Part shown: positions 58,149 through 64,000 of the stretch, in pieces
How positions within the stretch are numbered: the first letter of the stretch is position 1
Layout of the letters: every line of letters starts with the position of its first letter
Origin: Polytrichum commune
Lineage: Eukaryota; Streptophyta; Polytrichopsida; Polytrichales; Polytrichaceae
Direction: 5' to 3'
Assembly: GCA_950295325.1 (NCBI GenBank)
Contig: OX485808.1
Location: forward strand, 7,814,501 to 7,878,500
Length of the DNA stretch: 64,000 nt
Program-made: the position numbers and the translations under genes
Notes under the pieces: generated by a model
What the model was told of the DNA's origin: nothing
Databases searched by the model: none
What the model saw: only the letters and a program-made list of their open reading frames with translations

Positions 58149-59123
58149 TGTCGCGCACCTCTCCATGAGGAGTGGCCGAAACACCATGGGCACAAGGGGG
58201 ACCCCGGAGTGACACCTGGGACTTGTGGCGCCGTTGGTGAGAGGGCCCAAGTGATCCTAGTGTGGGTGAGGGCCCCGGGCGTTGGGAACGCCTCCCACCC
58301 ACCAAGACTAGGAGGCATGAGGGTGAGGCCATGAGCTATGCGTAGCTCATGGCGTGGTGATTCTAGAATGCTCAAGATCACCTCAATCGGAGGTGTGAGC
58401 TAGGAGTTATGGCCATTTGAGTGGGGTGCTGTCCCGGGACAGCGCCCTGGTACAGCAGTGCCTGGGAGTGATTCCCGGGACTGCCAAGGTTCAAACAGGC
58501 ATAACTTCCTGAAGACTTGCCCGAATGGGGCAAGCGAGGAGTCCATCGGCATCTACGTGAAGCGTAGATGAGGATGGAGTGGTTGGTTGTTATGATCAGA
58601 CATCATACAAGGAAGTTATGATGGTCTGAAGCTGCTGGGGGGGTTCTAGGCCCAGCAGCTAAGGGAAAATGTCCACTTGGCCCCAACTCTTGGTAGAGAG
58701 ACAAGAGGTTGGTTGACGGTGGGGTAGGGGCCCCGCGTGAAGTCCTAGAGGCTTATATGGGTGAGGTGGTGTGGCCTCACCCACCCGAGGCCGAACGGCA
58801 CGGCCTCCATGGGCATTGGCCCATTGTGAGGCCATAGTTGCCTAGTATGGTTCGGGTTGTTGTAGTGTTGCTCCGGCAACGCGATGATCAACATAGGATT
58901 GGACTTCCATGGATGGAAGTCCACATCCAAGAAATGAGTTACCGATTAAGGGGTGAGTCCCGAAAGCAAAGTAGGAGGGTTGGTTCCTTCCTATGAACTA
59001 TAAGGTCCGGGGTAGGAGGAGCTAACCATTAGCATGGCGGAATGCGAATGGTTAGCGCTCGTAACCTTTGCTAGAATTGAAAATTGGCAAGATTGTCAAG
59101 GGGGGCTAGCAAGGGTTGCGACA
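58149..59123 (+). repeat. 3' LTR of A5
   Basis: 975 bp, partner of the split 5' LTR (37118-37218 plus 44293-45166). Confidence 0.96.
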
Positions 59124-59128
59124 CGGAT

Positions 59129-59807
59129 GGAGCTTGTAGGTGACCTCGTCTGCCGCTATCGTCAGCAGGTCCTCCTCCTCGGCCGTGAAACAGTCGAAGT
59201 GCTGATAGAGGTGCAGAATGAAGGGGGAGAGGAAGGAGGGTTTCCGGCCTATATGGGGGAGGGCCCGTTCTACGATCTCCTGAATAATCAGCCCCCAGTT
59301 CACTGGCCGGACTCCGGACATGGCACCAAACAGGGTGTTAGCCATGGTGAGGCTAATCCGCTTTGGCTTGTCCGGATTAAGGATGGGTAGGAGAAACTCT
59401 AACACTCTCTGCTCCCTCAGATTCCGGCAATTCCCGGGGTGGAATCCGTCCTTTGGGTCCGCGTCCCTTCTAAACTTCCCAGCGAATAGGCCATCGCGGC
59501 GGCCGGCCCATCCCTCTGCAATTCCCCTCGGGAACCCGTAAACCCTATTCCACACATCCGGAGTCCAATTATCCGGATCCCTCCTCTTGGTCCCTAACCA
59601 CTGATTACCTCTCTCAAATTTAAATTCCCGGAGGGTGTTTTCCGCTCGGAGGTTCTAGGGTTTGGCAAGCAATCCCGCACAGCCCATAACCCGGAGATCC
59701 TCCGCTAGCTCCTGCAATTCCCGGTCCTCCCTTGGAATTGCAGGTATGAGAGCTTTGAGCGGGATCGGGATGAGCTCCCTCTGATCTTCTTCCCGTGTTT
59801 CCGGCAT
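59129..59807 (-). pseudogene. D gene, N-terminal part
   Basis: Proposed start ATG at 59805-59807 (MPETREEDQRELIPIPLKAL); an upstream ATG at 59978 is in frame but its stretch looks like leader. Amber TAG at 59655-59657 (codon 51). Then WTPDVWNRVYGFPRGIAEGW, ISLTMANTLFGAMSGVRPVN, LSPFILHLYQHFDCFT and TIAADEVTYKLHP: a compact, mostly helical-looking domain that I cannot assign. It is in phase with 37117 across A5. It may be a captured host gene or an element-specific extra ORF. Confidence 0.7.
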
Positions 59808-60471
59808 CTTCCTCTCTTTTCTCAACTTCCGTCTCAAGTACAGAAACTCTCTCCCCTCTAACCTTCCGGCTTGCAGACTCTCTCTCTCTTCCGGATTTCC
59901 TCTCTTCCGTCTAACTGCTACAGGGTCCCGGCAAGCCAACTGCCGGTGACTGAAAAATGTTGAGTCCCAGCAATCCAACTGCTGGCGGCTCGAAATGACA
60001 ACAACCTCACCACTCGTTCTCTCAGCAATTTTGTCGTTTGTGAATCAGAAAAAAGTGGGAAGGAGAAGGAAGGGACCCTTAAATATCCCTCCTCCCTCTT
60101 CCTTCCCCTGTTACCGTTTGGTTTAACGGAAAACGGTTACAACCGTTTTCTGACGGTTTTTCCCTCAACCGTCATAAACCCGTTGTAACCGCTACTTCCG
60201 GTCCGTTGGGTAATCTTGGCGCGTCCGTTACTTGGTCCGGACCAACGGTTCGGGCCATGATTACATGGTCCGCTAATCCAAATTGACGGACCGGTCATAG
60301 TACTTATTTTAAGTCGTTTTATCGCACAAGGCGGAGTTAGAATACCCTATTTCCTAGTACAGGTAATTTTATCCTAAGAGACCCTATTATCTTCAGATAA
60401 GCAAGGTAAAATACGGAAAGGGAATCCGTATTTCCGTATTTTCGTCTTTCCGTCGAATTTGGACTCCCATA
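59808..60471 (-). promoter_or_regulatory. Upstream (U3-like) region of D
   Basis: On the minus strand runs from the D terminus to the gene. About 60471-59920 matches the first ~550 bp of the C LTR (61453-62000), including ACGGAAATACGG, GGTTACAACGG, TTGCCGGGAC and the TATA-like GATATTTAAGGGTCCC (TATTTAA at 60079-60085). It probably acts as the D promoter. No coding sequence. Confidence 0.72.
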
Positions 60472-60476
60472 TGGAG

Positions 60477-60834
60477 CCCACCGGAGGGTCTCTTTGTATG
60501 GCGCGTTGATGGGGAGGGAAGGACGATGTTGCCAGATGGGAAGCCTAAGCCTTGCAAACCAATATCCATGAAGAATTTGGAGGATATTGTGAAAGGCATA
60601 TTAGGCTTCATATAATATTGCGAGAGTTTGAGGGTATCGGATGTTGGTGGATCGTGTTGGCTTCGTTACGGAAGTTGGGTACAATATTGGACACGTGTCC
60701 GTGGTGCCTTGGCAAACCTTCACCAAGATACACCCCTTACTATGAGGCATGGGTTTTGGCCTATGAGCCCAAAATGGTTGCTCATATTTGTTTTATGTTT
60801 AGAATTGATTTAGAATTGCATTTGGAGTGTTATT
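60477..60834 (+). pseudogene. DUF7869-like gene fragment, 3' piece
   Basis: Continues the frame from 24475 across D: DW / SPPEGLFVWRVDGEGRTMLP, then KNLEDIVKGILGFI, a TAA (near 60610), and in the same frame RVRGALANLHQ and LTMRHGFWPMSPKW. The RHGFWP block fits my recollection of the C-terminal part of this family. One in-frame stop and the D insertion make it a pseudogene. Confidence 0.65.
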
Positions 60835-60839
60835 GAAAC

Positions 60840-61452
60840 AATTAAAAATATAAAAAGAGTGAGGCTTGGTGTGGTTTATGTTTTAGGCTTTAAGCCTATT
60901 TTGTGTGGTTAATTAGAAGCTTAGTGGCATTAGGGAGTGTTTTGATTAGAGGAGTAGTGTTTGATGAGGCAAGGGGAAGGGCCTTAGGTTTAAATGTTTG
61001 ATTTAGAACATGTTCTTGTTGGTTTAGGGGTGAGGGTTTAGTGGATAGGATAAGGTCCTACTAAGTAGGAGAAGGTTAAGGGGTTTGTGGTCTTGGGTGC
61101 CCTTTCCTCCTCTTCCTCTCTCCTCTTCTTTCCTCTCAAGGAGGTTGAGCTCTTAGAGCTCGGAAGAATGCGGGAATTAGGGGGAGAATTAGTAGAATTA
61201 GTGGAATTAGGTAGGTGCATTAGGTGGAAGACTTATGAGAATTAGCGGAATTAGGTAGGGGGATTAGGTAGGTGACTTAGTGGCACTAAGGGAGCTGGTT
61301 TGCAGCTACACTGGGAACTAAGGGGGCTGGTTGCAGCTACGACTGGAACTAAGGGAGTTGGGTTGCAGCTACACTGGGAACTAAGGGAGCTGGTTGCAGC
61401 TACGATTGGAACTAAGGGAGTTGGTTTGCAGCTACGACTGGAACTAAGGGAG
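60840..61452 (+). repeat. Diverged B-like LTR fragment
   Basis: Shares with the sense strand of B LTRs, in the same order: AAAAATATAAAAAGAGTGA, then CCTACTAAGTAGGA, then AGTAGAATTAG-GGAATTAGGTAGG. Overall similarity is low. Its 3' end is lost at the start of C. No gene seen. Confidence 0.5.
61281..61452 (+). repeat. 31-32-bp tandem repeat, about 5 units
   Basis: GCAGCTAC starts at 61302, 61333, 61364, 61396 and 61428. Units read GCAGCTACGACTGGAACTA, then AGGGAGTTGGTT, with small variation. Abuts the C LTR. Confidence 0.9.
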
Positions 61453-62405
61453 TGTGGGAGCCCAATATTCTATGGAAATACGGAAATACGGATCCATTTT
61501 CCGTATTTTACTCTGCTCGTATAAGGATAATAGGATCTCTTAGGGTAAATTAATTGTATTAGGAAATAGGGCGTTCTAAATCCGCCTCGCACGATAAAAA
61601 TGATAAAAAAGGGTATTGTTACCGGTCCAGCAATTGGACTAGGAAGACCATTTGATTATGGTCCGGACCAAGTAACGGTTACGCCACGATTAACCAACGG
61701 TCCGGAAGTGGCGGTTACAACGGACTTGTGGCTGTTGGGGGAAAACCGTTGGTAAAACGGTTGGCAACTGTTTTCCGTTAAAACGAACGGTAACAAGGGA
61801 AGGAAGAGGGAGGAAGGATATTTAAGGGTCCCTTCCTTCTCCTCCCCACTTTTTCGCAAGAAGAAAATTTGTTGAGAGAACGAGTGGTGAGGTTGTGTGT
61901 TTTTTTCTCTCGAGCCGCCAGCAATTGGATTGCTGGGACTCCGTAATTTCTAGTTACTGGCAGTTGGCTTGCCGGGACTCCATAGCAATTAAGTGGAAGA
62001 GGAAGGGAGAGAATTAGACTTGTGACTCGGTATTAGACTGTGACTGTTCTGACCCGATTCGCTCAAGACGTTTCTCGCTTAGTTCCCGGTTCGTGGTTCT
62101 GTAACTTCTGTCACTTGTAACTAGACTTTTATAAAAATTTACTAAGGCCTAATTTTTATAAGGATGGAAATATGTTAAGCAGTATCACCACATGTATAAT
62201 GAATAAATCCATATATGGTGAGAAAGTAACAAGTCAAGTCACATGAGAATAGATTAATTGTGATAATAAAGTGTTAAACCCATTCCATCACCCCTTTGAA
62301 CTATCAATCGACCTTATCGTGACAAACTAAAGATACATCTGACACTCATTTAGTCTTCCCTGGGTGTTTTTCGAGCTGGAACCCTGGATGAAAAAACTAA
62401 CTACA
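61453..62405 (+). repeat. 5' LTR of C
   Basis: 953 bp, TGTGGGAGCCC...ACTAACTACA. TATA-like TATTTAA at 61819-61825, followed by GGGTCCCTTCC. First ~550 bp similar to the start of D in inverted orientation. Confidence 0.85.
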
Positions 62406-62408
62406 TTT

Positions 62409-62426
62409 TGGCGCCGTTGCCGGGGA
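62409..62426 (+). other. Primer-binding site, Asp tRNA type (C)
   Basis: TGGCGCCGTTGCCGGGGA, 3 bp after the LTR end, matching the common plant tRNA-Asp PBS. Confidence 0.93.
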
Positions 62427-62634
62427 AGGCTACGGTCGTCAAAATTTAGTTGATAAGGCATTGATAGAGGTCACAAAATTAAAACTACAAATCAAGCCAA
62501 AGTCATATTTTGCATATATAACAGTGAACAAAATAAATTGAGAATAAGTCCTAGACTATTCTTACAATTTATTTCTACCCTGATAAAGAAAAGCAAAATA
62601 GACATGTGCTAAAAAATTTGGAGGATGAATTTAA

Positions 62635-63126
62635 ATGTGGCCCTGGGACCCCAAGGTGAAGGGTTCCTGGAAGTGTTCAGTCGCCCTCTTCACTTTAATC
62701 GTCGAATTAAGTCATAAGGCTCAGACCATTAACAAACCAGTCACGTCAAAGTCAAATACCCGTTTTATTCAGTGGAAATCTAAGGAAACTAATCTTAATA
62801 AATGGAGTAAATTTCCTAGGGAGAGATTTCTAACACAAACTGTGTTTGCTCGATCTCCATTAGAGTCCAAAATTAAAACCCTTCCGTTAGAGATACAACA
62901 AATTATTGTGACAAAAGTTTGGCAAAATAGAACCATCATTGAAGGTACTGAAGACATAAAAGATTTCAGTAACTTTGTGGAAAAGGACTACCTTTTGAGT
63001 CAGTACCTAGAATACACGTTGTTGGCACCAAGTGGAGAACAATTAATGAAAGAAGCTCACGATGCACTAAAAAAACTAGAGAATGTGGCCTTGGGAATCT
63101 ATCCCGCCAAAGTCAGGAAGTTCTGA
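62635..63126 (+). pseudogene. Unrecognised ORF of C, frame 1
   Basis: 163 codons from ATG at 62635 (MWPWDPKVKGSW), in the gag position about 230 bp after the PBS. Contains FARSPLESKIKTLPLEIQQI and a charged helical stretch ending EAHDALKKLENVALG. No zinc knuckle or known gag motif. It overlaps the next frame by 44 bp, so either a frameshift mutation or programmed frameshifting joins them. 62427-62634 is a leader without a gene. Confidence 0.55.
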
Positions 63127-63619
63127 CGATTGGCTTTATCAAGGCTCACATTTATTTACCGCACTCTATCGTTTTTATAAAGCCTCTTTTTGGGGTGTAG
63201 GAATTCATATAGGACCAAATCACCCTATCTATCCTAAAGGGTTTAGAGATAATTTTCTTAAACTACCCAACCACCTCCAGTCAAAGATCTTTGAAATAGT
63301 CTGGAATCATGGTGAAGGGTTTAATGAAATTATCATAAACAATGGGTACCCAAGGTTGAGGGTGGATCTTCGATTTATGTTTTTGGTTTACAGCCAACAT
63401 AAAGACGAAAATTTTCCTGCCAACAAGTTTGGGTACGGTTGTTGGAACGGTGGAACCTTCACTAAGAAAGAGGCACGTTTTTATTACGGGCCTTTTGAAC
63501 CTTATACAAGTGTGAATATCCCAGATTTCTCCGATTCTTCCTTCAAAGCCAAAGATTACATCAATTTTGAGAAATTATGCCTACATGGAAGAAAACGGTA
63601 TGTAAAATCATATAGATAA
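63083..63619 (+). pseudogene. Unrecognised ORF of C, frame 2
   Basis: Continues directly from the previous ORF: DDWLYQGSHLFTALYRFYKA, LPNHLQSKIFEIVWNHGEGF, YYGPFEPYTSVNIPDFSDSS. Aromatic-rich and globular-looking, ends at TAA 63617-63619. Not assigned to a family. Confidence 0.55.
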
Positions 63620-64000
63620 GTATAAAGGATCAAGTGAAACCATATGCATTTTCCATACTGGAACCTGCACATGCAAAGTCTCATGCACAAACAGCCTCAG
63701 TACGGAAGGCAGCCAATGATAAGGCTAGAGAGGATCGTGCTATAGCGAGAGACTATCGGAGGAAGAAAGTGGAGAGAAATAGGGATTGGTTAAGATATGT
63801 CATAAAGTTACACAAAGAACAAACCGATAGTGAAACAACTGAGGGAGATCACATTCCGGTTGAGGACGACACCTCAACAGGCATATCATCACCTCTTAAA
63901 CCACAACAATTAAATTTTGGGTCAACTTCAGGAGAATCACAAAACCAGCCAATACAACCTTCTCAGATTTTCCTAACTCCGCAACCACCACCACCACCCC
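63616..64000 (+). pseudogene. Unrecognised ORF of C, third segment (runs off window)
   Basis: Open in frame 1 to the last base. A basic region (KAREDRAIARDYRRKKVERN, then DWLRYVIKLHKEQ) is followed by an acidic/Ser stretch and a Gln/Pro-rich tail. This composition suits a nucleic-acid-binding gag C-terminus, but that is inference. Confidence 0.5.

Larger units (their letters stand above)
37118..59123 (+). mobile_element. Complete family A element, copy A5, holding A4 and A6
   Basis: Duplication CGGAT (37113-37117 and 59124-59128). The 5' LTR is split by A4 (37118-37218 plus 44293-45166) and the gag region by A6 (45846-54039). Both LTRs total 975 bp once A4 is removed. It inserted into D between codons YKLH and P. 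Confidence 0.96.
24476..60471 (-). mobile_element. Element D, 4.08-kb LTR-like unit, heavily interrupted
   Basis: Pieces 24476-24479, 25458-26864, 34813-35561, 36540-37117 and 59129-60471 rejoin through the duplications of the four insertions they hold. The assembled unit is about 4081 bp, starts TGTGGGA on plus and on minus starts TATGGGA (one change), and is flanked by TGGAG on both sides (24471-24475, 60472-60476). A single gene lies on the minus strand. There is no second long repeat, so it is not an ordinary LTR element. TG...CA-type ends and a 5-bp duplication point to an LTR-type integrase, so a very long solo LTR with a gene inside is one reading; a small non-autonomous transposon is another. 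Confidence 0.8.
61453..64000 (+). mobile_element. LTR retrotransposon C (3' end outside window)
   Basis: LTR 61453-62405, then a clear Asp-type primer-binding site, a leader and an unrecognised broken coding region that runs off the window. The PBS type is common in Athila-like gypsy elements, but the coding region here does not resemble a gag I know. Left flank is GGGAG; the duplication cannot be checked. Confidence 0.85.

Noticed and set aside
24476..60471. D considered as a DNA transposon with short terminal inverted repeats
   Set aside because: Not fully excluded, but the TG...CA ends, 5-bp duplication and U3 shared with the LTR of C fit LTR-type integration better; no transposase seen.

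Overview
This is repeat-dense nuclear DNA from a land plant, probably one with a large genome; the species cannot be read from the sequence. The evidence is Ty3/gypsy LTR retrotransposons with plant-type primer-binding sites (initiator-Met TGGTATCAGAGC; Asp type TGGCGCCGTTGCCGGGGA), 5-bp target duplications and almost no host coding sequence. I see no rRNA or tRNA gene, CRISPR array or bacterial-type operon. Names A-D below are local labels.

The window can be unpicked as a nest, using matching target duplications. (1) The oldest layer is a broken gene resembling the C-terminal part of DUF7869-type proteins, with flanking DNA (4436-4851, 15170-15357, 24046-24475, 60477-60834). (2) Into it went B1 (4857-15164, duplication GTGTG), A2 (15358-24040, AGTTA) and D (24476-60471, TGGAG). 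(3) Into D went a solo LTR (24480-25452), A3 (26865-34807, CGATC), a solo LTR (35562-36534, GGAAG) and A5 (37118-59123, CGGAT). (4) Into A5 went A4 (37219-44287, GCCCA, inside the 5' LTR) and A6 (45846-54039, TTGTG). (5) A6 holds a solo LTR (49778-50751, AAACT). A3 also holds a solo LTR (30688-31660, ATGTG), and A2 holds a solo LTR of family B (19610-21379, GGAGG). A1 (1-4435) runs off the left edge. C, a different LTR element, begins at 61453 and runs off the right edge.

Family A makes up most of the window: five complete copies, one partial copy and four solo LTRs, 15 LTRs of about 973 bp in all. It descends from a chromodomain-bearing gypsy element (chromovirus). Every copy lacks the reverse-transcriptase core and shares the same stop codons in integrase. 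It also carries two tandem arrays: a 229-233-bp unit made from the start of RNase H (3 or 5 copies) and a 56-bp unit in the gag region (about 1 to 5 copies). The complete copies nevertheless have clean target duplications, so the family must have been moved in trans by an enzyme source not seen here.

B1 is the only element with an intact coding region: one 2079-residue gag-pol frame between two apparently identical 1549-bp LTRs. D is a 4.08-kb unit with TG...CA-type ends but no second LTR. It carries a split, unrecognised gene and may be a giant solo LTR with a gene inside. C and D share their first ~550 bp as an inverted pair.
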